Of a stretch of DNA of 64,000 nt, positions 50,812 through 61,589 are shown piece after piece. Source of the DNA: Candidatus Binatia bacterium (GTDB lineage: Bacteria; Desulfobacterota; Binatia; Bin18); assembly GCA_951812575.1 (NCBI GenBank), contig OX638322.1, positions 2,975,925-3,039,924 of the forward strand. Reading direction: 5' to 3'. A model generated the notes under the pieces. That model made no database searches, was not told the DNA's origin, and saw only the letters and a list, made by a program, of their open reading frames with translations. A program made the position numbers and the translations under genes. Numbering within the stretch: the stretch's first letter is position 1; every line of letters begins with the position of its first letter.

Positions 50812-53024
50812 CCCGGCACCTCGATGTGAAACCCCGACATCGGGAACAGATTACACGCTTGCTGCGCGAGCATCTGCCCGGTGTAGAAGTGTGGGCCTAC
50901 GGCAGCCGTGTCAACGGCAGAAGCCACGAAGGCAGCGACCTTGACCTGATATTACGCGGTCCCGGTCTCGCCAAAATCGGCACCACGCAACTGGCCGAAT
51001 TCAATGAAGCAGTACAGGAATCCACCATCCCCTTTCTCGTAGAAGCGCGTGACTGGGCGCGGTTGCCGGACAGTTTTCAGCGTGAGATTGAGCGGGAGTA
51101 TGTGGTGTTGGTGGAGAAAGAAGAGCGAGGAGGGGCGGGGGAGACTAGCTGGCCCGACGGCTGGCGTCTGGCACCAATCGAAGAGTGCATGTCTGCGATC
51201 ATTGATTATCGTGGGAAGACACCTCGAAAAACGGCATTTGGTGTGCCGCTCGTGACAGCCAAGGTTGTCAAGAACGGTCACATCGATAAACCCAGCGAAT
51301 TTATAGACCCCGTAGAATACGACACCTGGATGCGACGAGGATTGCCGGAGCCAGGTGATGTTGTAATGACCACTGAAGCACCGCTGGGCGAGATTGCGCA
51401 ACTCGACCACACTAAAGTTGCCCTCGCGCAGCGCTTAGTCACCTTGCGTGGTAAACCGAACGTGCTCGATAACAGATTCCTAAAATTCCTGATGCAATCC
51501 GAGTTTGTACAGAAGCAACTGACGGCGCGTGCCACCGGAACGACGGTGCTAGGGATCAAACAAAGTGAGCTGCGAAGAGTATCACTAGTTGTCCCTTCCC
51601 TCCCCGAACAACACACCATCGCCCACATCCTCGGAACCCTGGACGACAAGATCGAACTCAACCGCCGCATGAATGAAACACTCGAAGAAATGGCCCGAGC
51701 GCTCTTCAAGAGTTGGTTCATAGACTTCGACCCCGTTCATGCCAAGGCCGCCCTCCGGCGGCACGCCGCCGCCCAAATCACTCCCCCCTTGAGGGGGAGT
51801 CGGCAAGCCAAGGGCGACAGCCCGCAGGCGCGCCGGTGGGGGGAAATCAGACGCCTCTACTCCCCGCAAACCCTCCAAAAAGCCCAAGCCCTGCGCCAAA
51901 ATCAAACCAACGCCGAGGGCCTGCTCTGGCACTACCTGTGCAACAAACAACTCGGCGGCTACAAATTCCGCCGCCAGCAGCCCATCGGCCCGTATATTGC
52001 CGACTTTGCCTGCCTGCCCGAAAAGTTGCTCATCGAACTGGACGGTGGTCAACACGCGGAGCAGACAACCTCCGATGCTCGGCGAGACGAGTTTTTACAG
52101 AAAAAGGGGTACAGGGTCCTGCGCTTTTGGAATCACGAAGTATTTGAGAATTGCTTCGGCGTGTTGGAGAGCATTTATGCTGCCCTGCCTCATCACCCTC
52201 CCCTTGCTCATCACCCTCCCCTTGAGGGAGGGTCGGAAGACGCCAGTCTTTCGGGGAGGGGGTCCCCCCCTCCGCCTCCGCCTGCGCCTGCGCCTGACGG
52301 CTTGGCTTCTGCGACTCCCCCTCCAGGGGGGAGTGATTGGACCGTGGAACGCGCACAGGCATATCTTGACGGGATAGACCCAAGCATCGCCGCGTTATTC
52401 CCCGACCGCTTTGTCGATTCGGAGTTGGGGGAGATACCGAAGGGGTGGGAGGTTGGAAAGTTGACGGATGTTGCAGAACATCCTCGGCGTGGGGTTCAGC
52501 CAAACGATATTAACTTGGAGACGTCCTACATTGCACTTGAAAACATGCCGAAGCGCTGCATCGCACTTTCGGAATGGAGCACTGCGGTTGGCGTTGGGAG
52601 CAACAAGTATGAATTTCGACGGGGTGAGTTTCTGTTTGGAAAGTTGCGACCGTACTTCCACAAGGTCGGCATTGCGCCTGTAGGGGGCGTTTGTTCCACG
52701 GATATCGTTGTTGTCGCACCCAATGCGAACTTTTGGTCGTCCTTTGTCCTCTTCTGTATCTCAAGCGATGAATTCGTTGCTTATACCGATCAAACTTCGA
52801 CAGGCACAAGGATGCCGCGTACCAGTTGGAAAACTATGGGGCAGTTCGAGATATGCCTACCTACGGAATCACTAGCGGCTTTGTTCCAGAGTATCGCTCA
52901 GCCGATGATTGACCGCATTATAGCCAACTGCCATGAATCGCGCGCCCTTGCTATATTGCGTGACACGCTGTTGCCCAAGCTCGTTTCTGGTGAGTTACGG
53001 CTGAGAGGTCGGGAAGGAGGCTAA
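50808..53024 (+). CDS. hsdS: Fusion: MNT nucleotidyltransferase - HsdS TRD1 - DUF559 - HsdS TRD2
   Basis: 738 aa. Residues 1-105: minimal nucleotidyltransferase with GSRVNGRSHEGSDLDLIL (GSx10DxD). About 115-318: HsdS half with target-recognition domain and coiled region ending ALFKSWFIDFDPVHAKA. 349-461: DUF559/Vsr-like nuclease domain with IADFACLPEKLLIELDGGQH. 520-738: second HsdS half, opening DPSIAALFPDRFVDSELGEIPKGW, with LRDTLLPKLVSGELRL at the end. Ordinary HsdS continues directly from AKAA to the DPSIAALF region, so about 200 aa are inserted. The nucleotidyltransferase may be translated as part of one chain or separated by internal initiation. Confidence 0.88.
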   Translation: MTRHLDVKPRHREQITRLLREHLPGVEVWAYGSRVNGRSHEGSDLDLILRGPGLAKIGTTQLAEFNEAVQESTIPFLVEARDWARLPDSFQREIEREYVVLVEKEERGGAGETSWPDGWRLAPIEECMSAIIDYRGKTPRKTAFGVPLVTAKVVKNGHIDKPSEFIDPVEYDTWMRRGLPEPGDVVMTTEAPLGEIAQLDHTKVALAQRLVTLRGKPNVLDNRFLKFLMQSEFVQKQLTARATGTTVLGIKQSELRRVSLVVPSLPEQHTIAHILGTLDDKIELNRRMNETLEEMARALFKSWFIDFDPVHAKAALRRHAAAQITPPLRGSRQAKGDSPQARRWGEIRRLYSPQTLQKAQALRQNQTNAEGLLWHYLCNKQLGGYKFRRQQPIGPYIADFACLPEKLLIELDGGQHAEQTTSDARRDEFLQKKGYRVLRFWNHEVFENCFGVLESIYAALPHHPPLAHHPPLEGGSEDASLSGRGSPPPPPPAPAPDGLASATPPPGGSDWTVERAQAYLDGIDPSIAALFPDRFVDSELGEIPKGWEVGKLTDVAEHPRRGVQPNDINLETSYIALENMPKRCIALSEWSTAVGVGSNKYEFRRGEFLFGKLRPYFHKVGIAPVGGVCSTDIVVVAPNANFWSSFVLFCISSDEFVAYTDQTSTGTRMPRTSWKTMGQFEICLPTESLAALFQSIAQPMIDRIIANCHESRALAILRDTLLPKLVSGELRLRGREGG
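51762..52370. mobile_element. DUF559 segment inserted within hsdS with palindromic flanks
   Basis: Compared with HsdS family structure, about 609 bp are extra. Both sides carry ACTCCCC...GGGGAGT palindromes (51780-51800 and 52314-52334), plus CCCTCCCC-rich repeats before the second. No stop codon is created. This suggests a DUF559 gene carried with its own flanking repeats and absorbed in frame. Confidence 0.6.
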
Positions 53025-53028
53025 AGCC

Positions 53029-54030
53029 GTGGAGTTGAATGTTAAGGCGTTAGAAAAATTACTGGACTATGCCGCTAGCGGCGTAGGTAGCGTTGCGGGT
53101 TCAATGTTGGCGCCTTGGAAAGCCCGTCGAGAAGCTCAAGCAAAGCAGATAGCTGCGGAGGGAGATGCGAACGTCCTACGAATCCAAGCTGAGGCTCAAG
53201 CGGAAGCACGGGCGATACTGGTGTCCCAAGACACTGATGTCACTGGAGAACTGGACATTGCAAACACGGTGAATCAGAGGATTCAATTTCAAGAACGGAA
53301 AAGACAAATCAATATCGCATCAGTGGTAAGGCAAGCTGCCAGTCAACTCGGTGACAAGGAGGTGGCAAATAACGAGCCGGATCACGACTGGACGGCCCGT
53401 TTCTTCAGCGATGTGCAGGACGTGTCGTCGGAAGAGATGCAATCTTTGTGGGCAAAAGTTCTCGCCGGCGAAGTTGAGCGGGCAGGGAGTACGTCCATTC
53501 GGACGCTAGGGATTTTGAAAAATATTGATCAGGATACGGCACGCCTATTCAGAAAATTCTGCTCAGCCTGTGTATTCTTGAGCCCAGATGGGAAGACGCT
53601 CATGGATGCCAGAGTTCCTTCTCTTGGTGGTAACGCAGCATCTAACTCTCTGAAAGCGTATAACCTGAACTTCGATGCACTTAATGTTCTCAACGAACAT
53701 GGGTTAATAATATCCGATTACAATTCCTGGTACGACTATAAATTGAGCATAGGGCTTAGAGTTGACAACCCACCTCGGTTGATACGCATACCTTTCCGCT
53801 TTCAAGATCGATACTGGATTCTGGTTCCTACCAACGAGCGTAACCTGAATAAGGAATTTAGGCTGTCAGGCGTTGCTCTGACTCGTTCCGGTCGTGAATT
53901 GTCAGGTGTTGCTGGTTTGGAAACCACGGATGAGTTTTCTCAAGCTTTATCTGGTTTCTTCCAAGGAAAAGGTTTGCAAATGGCGGAAGTAGGAAGTCCT
54001 GAGCCGCAATTCTTTCCTGTCTCCCCATAA
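53029..54030 (+). CDS. DUF2806 protein
   Basis: 333 aa from GTG 53029, four bases after hsdS. An N-terminal Gly-rich hydrophobic patch (GVGSVAGSMLAPWKARREA) leads to a Lys/Glu/Ala coiled coil (AKQIAAEGDANVLRIQAEAQAEARAI). The middle has DWTARFFSDVQDVSSEEMQSLWAKVLAGE, the hallmark of DUF2806. Such proteins recur near restriction and other defence genes, function unknown. An AT-richer codon use than hsdM and hsdR suggests separate acquisition. Confidence 0.82.
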   Translation: MELNVKALEKLLDYAASGVGSVAGSMLAPWKARREAQAKQIAAEGDANVLRIQAEAQAEARAILVSQDTDVTGELDIANTVNQRIQFQERKRQINIASVVRQAASQLGDKEVANNEPDHDWTARFFSDVQDVSSEEMQSLWAKVLAGEVERAGSTSIRTLGILKNIDQDTARLFRKFCSACVFLSPDGKTLMDARVPSLGGNAASNSLKAYNLNFDALNVLNEHGLIISDYNSWYDYKLSIGLRVDNPPRLIRIPFRFQDRYWILVPTNERNLNKEFRLSGVALTRSGRELSGVAGLETTDEFSQALSGFFQGKGLQMAEVGSPEPQFFPVSP

Positions 54031-54110
54031 AAACCCTCACCGAATCTATCGCCAGACCCGCCGAAGCTAAAACCCACCCGTCGAGAATCTTCCGTCACCG
54101 TGAAGGAGGT
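54031..54110 (+). pseudogene. Fused remnants of an hsdR 5' end and an antitoxin gene
   Basis: ACCCTCACCGAATC (54033-54046) is identical to bases 55802-55815 at the start of hsdR. A few bases later GCCGAAGCTAAAACCCACCC (54060-54079) differs at one or two bases from the antitoxin gene at 55144. Together the stretch reads as KTLTESI...AEAKTHPS, a decayed copy of an hsdR-start/antitoxin junction. Confidence 0.55.
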
Positions 54111-54116
54111 TGAGCA

Positions 54117-54506
54117 GTGGCAATGAAACGCACATTCATCAGTTTTGACTTCGACCACGATGAGGAACTGAGGAATGCTTTGGTTGGTCAGGCAAAAAAT
54201 CCAGATTCACCCTTTTCTATTGCGGATTGGTCAGTCAAGGAACCATTCACCGGGAATTGGAAAGAGAAAGTTCGGAGCCGTATCCGTCGAACTGACCTCA
54301 CGATCGTTATTTGCGGACAGCATACCCATACGGCGAAAGGCGTGGCGGCAGAACTAACCATTACGCGTGAGGAAGGAAACCCGTACTTCTTGCTATGGGG
54401 GAGACCCCGAGGGAAGTGTACTAAGCCTGACATGGCACGTCATTCGGACAAGATTTACAACTGGACATGGAAAAATCTGAGACTGCTTATTGGTGGAGCG
54501 AGATAG
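54117..54506 (+). CDS. TIR-like (DUF1863/ThsB-type) protein
   Basis: 129 aa from GTG 54117, preceded by a strong AAGGAGGT. RTFISFDFDHDEELRNALVG, then FSIADWSVKEPF, TDLTIVICGQHTHTAKGVAAEL and PYFLLWGR are the MTH538/ThsB-like TIR fold; Glu79 in AAELTI occupies the usual catalytic region. ThsB proteins sense phage and make NAD-derived signal molecules for an effector. The neighbour downstream is a membrane protein, a plausible effector. That pairing is inference. Confidence 0.85.
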   Translation: MAMKRTFISFDFDHDEELRNALVGQAKNPDSPFSIADWSVKEPFTGNWKEKVRSRIRRTDLTIVICGQHTHTAKGVAAELTITREEGNPYFLLWGRPRGKCTKPDMARHSDKIYNWTWKNLRLLIGGAR

Positions 54507-54510
54507 CCTG

Positions 54511-55014
54511 ATGTCCCAGCAGTCGAATGGGCGTTTGGTTCATTACACGAAAGAGACGTATGGTGATTCCTTCGGCCCGGACCTCCTTGAGCAATATAAG
54601 ATATATGTCCAGTCCGCCGAGAATGTCAGCGCGCGCCGAGTCGCTTCGAGTCGCTATCTCCTCACACTCAACATCGCGCTCGTTACTCTCTACGGCATTC
54701 AATCTGAGGGGTTCGGTCAGAGCTATTGGACGACGCTGGTTCCAATACTCGGCATCCTGGTCTCCGTGCTTTGGTATCAGATCATTAAGTCCCACAGTGA
54801 TCTGAATACTGTCAAATTCAAGATAATCCGCCAACTTGAAGAACATCTGCCAGTTGCGCTGTATGCCTATGAGTGGCAGTTGGCCGGAGAGGGGCGCGGG
54901 ACATCCTATAGTGCTGTCACTCGTATAGAAAAGTGGATTCCGATAGCCTTTATTGTCCTCCACATCATGCTCCTTATCTCGCTGTTTTGGGTAAAGCGCG
55001 ACTTCCTGATTTGA
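54511..55014 (+). CDS. Three-helix membrane protein, putative effector of the TIR protein
   Basis: 167 aa from ATG 54511, four bases after the TIR stop. Three hydrophobic segments: about 49-65 (YLLTLNIALVTLYGI), 74-92 (TTLVPILGILVSVLWYQII) and 141-162 (WIPIAFIVLHIMLLISLFWV). The N-terminal EQYKIYVQSAENVSARRVAS and central FKIIRQLEEHLPVALYAYEW recur in small membrane proteins beside TIR genes and recall SLATT effectors of signalling defence systems. Membrane disruption on activation would be the expected role, untested. Confidence 0.75.
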   Translation: MSQQSNGRLVHYTKETYGDSFGPDLLEQYKIYVQSAENVSARRVASSRYLLTLNIALVTLYGIQSEGFGQSYWTTLVPILGILVSVLWYQIIKSHSDLNTVKFKIIRQLEEHLPVALYAYEWQLAGEGRGTSYSAVTRIEKWIPIAFIVLHIMLLISLFWVKRDFLI

Positions 55015-55019
55015 CTACC

Positions 55020-55068
55020 GTGACCCCCTCCACTGAATCCACCGTCGAAACACCGTCCAACATGGTCT
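55020..55068 (+). pseudogene. Degenerate copy of the hsdR 5' end
   Basis: GTGACCCCCTCCACTGAATC then CACCGTCGAA aligns codon for codon with the hsdR start (GTGACC...GAATCCACCGTCGAA at 55796-55825), including the GTGA start. It ends in the promoter of the following antitoxin gene. Confidence 0.6.
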
Positions 55069-55079
55069 ATACTAGACCA
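55063..55079. promoter_or_regulatory. Operator and -10 element of the antitoxin-toxin pair
   Basis: TGGTCTA-TAC-TAGACCA is a perfect 17-bp palindrome with a -10 box TATACT inside it, 29 bases before the antitoxin start. This is the expected autoregulatory layout of a VapBC-type operon. Confidence 0.6.
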
Positions 55080-55107
55080 GTATCGTTTGACCGCCGGAGG
55101 TGTGACC

Positions 55108-55383
55108 ATGGAAATGTCCAAACCCCAGCGTGTATGGACCGTTGCCGAAGCTAAGACCCACCTGTCCGAGGTCCTGCGGCTGGCCGAGACGGAGGGGCCG
55201 CAGCATATCGGCAGGAGAAACACTTTCGTCGTGGTGCCCAAACGACTGTGGCAAAGGCAATCGCCGCCGCGCAAGCCGCTTGGTCAGTGGTTGGTCGAAA
55301 ACATGCCGCGCGGGATGGAACTCGAGATCCCGGACCGCAGTTCAAATCGGAAAATCCCGTTTGTCGACGAGGAAGACGAATGA
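55108..55383 (+). CDS. Phd/YefM-like antitoxin
   Basis: 91 aa from ATG 55108 with GGAGGTG upstream. VWTVAEAKTHLSEVLRLAE is the N-terminal Phd-type DNA-binding fold; the C-terminal part (KPLGQWLVENMPRGMELEIPDR) should bind the toxin. Its stop overlaps the toxin ATG. It has its own promoter within the hsd operon. Confidence 0.88.
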   Translation: MEMSKPQRVWTVAEAKTHLSEVLRLAETEGPQHIGRRNTFVVVPKRLWQRQSPPRKPLGQWLVENMPRGMELEIPDRSSNRKIPFVDEEDE

Positions 55384-55795
55384 GTGGCTATCTCCTGGAT
55401 ACTAACGTGGTCTCGGAGGTAGTACGCAGCACTCCGCACTTACGCGTCGTCGCGTTCCTCATGGAACACGACGACCTATGGCTCTCGTCGATTGTGATAC
55501 ATGAGCTGGAATATGGGTTGCAGCGCATGGCACACGGACAACGGCGGGCCAGTCTGCAAGATGGTCTGCTGGGGTTCATAGCTGAATACGAGGATCACAT
55601 CCTGCCCGTGGAGAGGGTAGGGGCAGAGTGGGCGGCCCGATTTCGGGCACAAGCGCAACGTTCCGGACGTACGCTGGATTTGGGCGATGCGCTTATTGCG
55701 GGGACGGCGAAAACCCATGACCTAGCCGTCGCAACCCGCAACGTCAGGGATTTCGACTCCTTGGGCGTCACGGTTATCAACCCCTGGGAATTCTC

Positions 55796-55799
<4 letters not shown>
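55380..55799 (+). CDS. vapC: PIN domain ribonuclease toxin (VapC type)
   Basis: 139 aa from ATG 55380 (ATGA overlap with antitoxin); a longer upstream frame lies inside the antitoxin gene. PIN acidic residues: Asp in [12 protein letters not shown], Glu in IHELEYGL, Asp in [12 protein letters not shown] and Asp in NVRDFDSLG. It cleaves RNA, typically tRNA, in characterised relatives. Its stop overlaps the hsdR start (GTGA), so the toxin is translated in line with the restriction subunit. Confidence 0.93.
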
Positions 55800-59026
<3,227 letters not shown>

Positions 59027-59033
59027 CCGGAGG

Positions 59034-59131
59034 TGGGCCGTCTTGTAGGTGTGGCCTTGTTGAGTAATGCCAAAATACAGCTTGCCGCGTTCAATCTTTC
59101 CAACAAGCTCTTCAACGGTAGCCTCTGTCTT
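59034..59131 (-). pseudogene. Possible DUF262 N-terminal remnant
   Basis: On the minus strand the frame reads KTEATVEELVGKIERGKLYF, then GITQQGHTYKTAHLR, resembling the start of DUF262/GmrS-type proteins (TVEELVxxIERGEL...QRxYVWK). It begins inside the truncated toxin gene and is cut off at the hsdR 3' end. Confidence 0.35.
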
Positions 59132-59174
59132 AGCTACCTGATGCGACGGAGCAGTCCAGTACAAACGTACTCAT
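59130..59174 (-). pseudogene. Truncated PIN toxin gene
   Basis: ATG 59174 overlaps the antitoxin stop by ATGA and gives MSTFVLDCSVASGS before a stop. MSxFVLDCSV is the usual start of VapC-type PIN toxins with the first catalytic Asp; the rest has been lost. Confidence 0.6.
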
Positions 59175-59410
59175 CGGCGCCCCGTATCACGCAGAGCCTT
59201 CCAGTCCAGGCCGTCCAGCTTCATGCCTTTGCGAAACTCAAGCAGGGTGTCAATGGTTGCGGCGACCTGTGGCCGGTCGGACCGTTGAGCCGGAACCAAC
59301 CGCGCAATCGGCTCGCCCCGCTTGGTGATGAGCACTTCTTGTCCTTGGCTGGCTTTTTCGAGCAGGGCGGACAGCTGAGTTTTTGCTTCAAAGATGCCAA
59401 CTTCAATCAT
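59171..59410 (-). CDS. Phd/YefM antitoxin (toxin lost)
   Basis: 79 aa from ATG 59410. MIEVGIFEAKTQLSALLEKASQGQ...VLITKRGEPIARLVPA is the classic Phd/YefM antitoxin. It is intact although its partner at 59130-59174 is truncated. An inverted repeat TTGACA-N6-TGTCAA lies upstream at 59453-59470, a likely autoregulatory operator. Confidence 0.88.
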   Translation of the reverse strand: MIEVGIFEAKTQLSALLEKASQGQEVLITKRGEPIARLVPAQRSDRPQVAATIDTLLEFRKGMKLDGLDWKALRDTGRR

Positions 59411-59452
59411 GGCTGCCCTCAATCAATCTCGCTTGACCGGCCAGCCTATCGG

Positions 59453-59470
59453 TTGACAGTATCGTGTCAA
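59453..59470. promoter_or_regulatory. Inverted repeat TTGACA-N6-TGTCAA upstream of the antitoxin
   Basis: 6-bp arms, 42 bases from the antitoxin start. The TTGACA hexamer also matches a -35 box on either strand. Confidence 0.4.
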
Positions 59471-59484
59471 TGCTAACGGCCCGT

Positions 59485-59547
59485 CGGTAGTGGTTCAGTT
59501 TGCATGTCCCCCTCACCCCAGCCCTCTCCCTCCAGGGGAGAGGGAGC
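59485..59547 (+). repeat. Extended REP-like element, copy matching 9294-9356
   Basis: GGTAGTGGTTCAGTTTGCAT followed by CCCCCTCACCCCAG and the CCCTCTCCC/GGGGAGAGGG palindrome. It is the inverse-oriented partner of the element between clpA and the TPR-methyltransferase. Confidence 0.85.
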
Positions 59548-59584
59548 AGATATCCGGCCTGGGTGCATTATTGTCGAAACAGCC

Positions 59585-59631
59585 TTGAACTACTCAATCT
59601 CTTGAGTAAAATTACTCATTGTCATGAGTAA
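59585..59631 (+). promoter_or_regulatory. Promoter with paired operators of the DUF4143 ATPase gene
   Basis: TTGAAC (59585-59590), 16-base spacer, TAAAAT (59607-59612). Two palindromes overlap it: TACTCAA-TCTC-TTGAGTA (59591-59608), which fills the spacer, and TTACTCAT-TGTC-ATGAGTAA (59612-59631), which includes the start codon. Their centres are 22 bp apart. Predicted transcription start is within about 5 bases of the ATG. Confidence 0.65.
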
Positions 59632-60832
59632 ATCGTTGAGCTATGTCCGTCCCCAGACTCAAGAATTGATCCGCCGTCTGCTGGAGCCGCGGCGTTTTAT
59701 CCAGGTTGTTGCCGGGGCGCGCCAGGTCGGCAAGACGACGCTGGCGGGGCAGGCGGCGCGGCAGTCCGGCCTGCCGACCCGCTATGCGAGTGCGGACGAG
59801 CCAACCTTACGCGGCATCCAGTGGATTGAACAGCAATGGGAGGCGGCGCGGAGTCTTACCGAGGCGGCGGATACGGACGGGGCGCTCCTGGTTCTCGACG
59901 AGGTGCAGAAGGTCCCAGGCTGGTCGGAGACGGTCAAGCACCTGTGGGATGCCGACACCCATACGGGCCGACCACTGAAGGTCGTTTTGCTCGGCTCGGC
60001 TCCACTTCTGGTCGAGCGCGGCCTGAGCGAGAGTCTGGCCGGACGGTTCGAGATGGTGCGGCTCCCGCACTGGAGCTTTGCCGAAATGCGACAGGCATTC
60101 GGCTGGTCTCTGGACCAGTACCTCTTCTACGGCGCGTATCCCGGCGCGGCACCGCTCATCCGGCAGCCGGTCCGCTGGGCGCGTTATGTCCGCGACTCGC
60201 TCATTGAACCCATCGTCTCCCGCGACGTGCTGCTCCTCTCTCGCGTAGACAAGCCGGCTTTGCTGCGCAGACTGCTTGAACTGAGCTGCGCCTACTCCGG
60301 GCAGATTCTGTCCTACACCAAGATGCTCGGTCAGCTGCAAGATGCCGGCAACGCGACCACCTTGGCCCATTACCTTGACCTGCTGTCCGGTGCGGGTCTG
60401 GTCACCGGCCTGCAAAAATACGCTGGAGGCGTAGCCCGGCGGCGGGCGTCGAGCCCCAAGCTTCAGGTCTTCAACACCGCACTGATCACGGCCCAGGCAG
60501 GAATGACACTCAGGCAGGCCCGCCAGGATCGTGCCTTTTGGGGACGCTTGGTGGAGTCGGCGGTTGGCGCACATCTGGCCAACGCCGCGGCCGGAGGTGA
60601 GTGCCAAGCCTATTACTGGCGTGAGCGCAACCGCGAGGTGGACTTTGTCGTCCGTGCCGGCAACAGCCTGGTCGCTATTGAAGTGAAAAGCGGGCGCGCT
60701 GCTGATACGCTGGCTGGCATGGCGGCTTTCTCCGAGGCATTTCGACCCACGCGTAAGCTGCTCGTCGGTGGCGACGGCATCGACCTTGAGACCTTCCTGT
60801 TGAAACCCGTTGAGAACTGGCTGAAAACATGA
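59624..60832 (+). CDS. AAA ATPase with DUF4143 domain
   Basis: 402 aa. Walker A AGARQVGKTTLA (about 30-41) and Walker B LLVLDEVQKVPGW; sensor GSAPLLVERGLSESLAGRFE. The C-terminal DUF4143 domain (about 190-350) ends with a PD-(D/E)XK-like segment, NREVDFVVRAGNSLVAIEVKSG. The family (BREX/ATP-binding 'DUF4143') is widespread, often in defence or toxin contexts, function unresolved. No Shine-Dalgarno sequence; the message is probably leaderless and controlled by the operators overlapping its start. Confidence 0.88.
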   Translation: MSKSLSYVRPQTQELIRRLLEPRRFIQVVAGARQVGKTTLAGQAARQSGLPTRYASADEPTLRGIQWIEQQWEAARSLTEAADTDGALLVLDEVQKVPGWSETVKHLWDADTHTGRPLKVVLLGSAPLLVERGLSESLAGRFEMVRLPHWSFAEMRQAFGWSLDQYLFYGAYPGAAPLIRQPVRWARYVRDSLIEPIVSRDVLLLSRVDKPALLRRLLELSCAYSGQILSYTKMLGQLQDAGNATTLAHYLDLLSGAGLVTGLQKYAGGVARRRASSPKLQVFNTALITAQAGMTLRQARQDRAFWGRLVESAVGAHLANAAAGGECQAYYWRERNREVDFVVRAGNSLVAIEVKSGRAADTLAGMAAFSEAFRPTRKLLVGGDGIDLETFLLKPVENWLKT

Positions 60833-60841
60833 CCACCTTAG

Positions 60842-60988
60842 ATCACCGAACTCCGCCGCCGCTGCAAGAAAGGGACACTCATTAAAACGTTGATGGCAGA
60901 CTACCTGCTCTCAAAGGCGAGTGTGTACCGCTACCTCAACGCGAGTGAGCCTTGCTCTTCTGCCTTGATTCCCTCGACGCAGGAATAG
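60842..60988 (+). pseudogene. Remnant of a helix-turn-helix (resolvase-like) C-terminus
   Basis: Frame ITELRRRCKKGTLIKTLM then ADYLLSKASVYRYLNASEP resembles the Hin/resolvase-type HTH (G..IK.LM..Y..SK.SVYRYL). There is no upstream catalytic domain and no start codon in frame, so it is probably a relic of a recombinase or transposase. Confidence 0.35.
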
Positions 60989-61589
60989 ACCTTCAAATCC
61001 CTATTCGCTGTTTGCTCGCGTGGATAAGTTGCTCCGTTCTACGCCGACCTCAAAGCCGTTTGCCATGTGACGGAGATCCGCGACGTGGCTGGAATCACCA
61101 ACCGCGAGTGGCAACTGATTGGGTTTCCGTTCCAGTTCGTTTCGGGAAGAAGCTGGTACGACTGGCTTTTCATTGGCGGTGGCCTTCGTCAGATGACGAG
61201 ACAGCCGGATGCGCCCTATCTCATCGGTGGGGCGATTGGCCAACTCGGAGCGGTTCGTATCTTAGTCGGGGGGCATTGGGATTTTGAGCGGGACGAAGCC
61301 CGGCTTCTCCTGACTGGCCAATATTTTCTTTAGATTCCTCTTTTTGTCCTTTTTTGCTGCTGACAAGAGAACAGCAGCCTGTGTCCCGCCAAGGCGGCCG
61401 TTGAGGCTCAACTCCATGATATCAGCTCGGGCGAGGCCAAGGTTGATATACAAAGCCTTTCTGTTAAGCTTCAGCAGATTTTCGCTGTTCAGCTGTTCAA
61501 GAGCGCGCCAAAGGTGCGCAAGAGTGGCCCTGCTCCTCCTGATTTTCTAACAGCGGAGAGCCGTAAGCTTACCCACAAGGAGAGACCCT
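60989..61589. other. Region without a convincing gene
   Basis: About 600 bp between the ATPase/HTH relic and the dehalogenase. One 88-aa frame (61067-61333, GTG start, no ribosome binding site, DVAGITNREWQLIGFPFQ...) is possible but has no family signature. The remainder has scattered stops and no clear structure. Confidence 0.5.

Noticed and set aside
52195..52345. Proline-rich stretch in HsdS considered as a secretion or membrane-anchor linker
   Set aside because: It is the translation of CCCTCCCC and CTGCGCCTG repeats; composition explains it, and HsdS is cytoplasmic.
55248..55379. Longer start for the PIN toxin
   Set aside because: The extra 44 codons lie within the antitoxin gene; the ATGA overlap at 55380 and the canonical YLLDTNV start decide for the shorter form.
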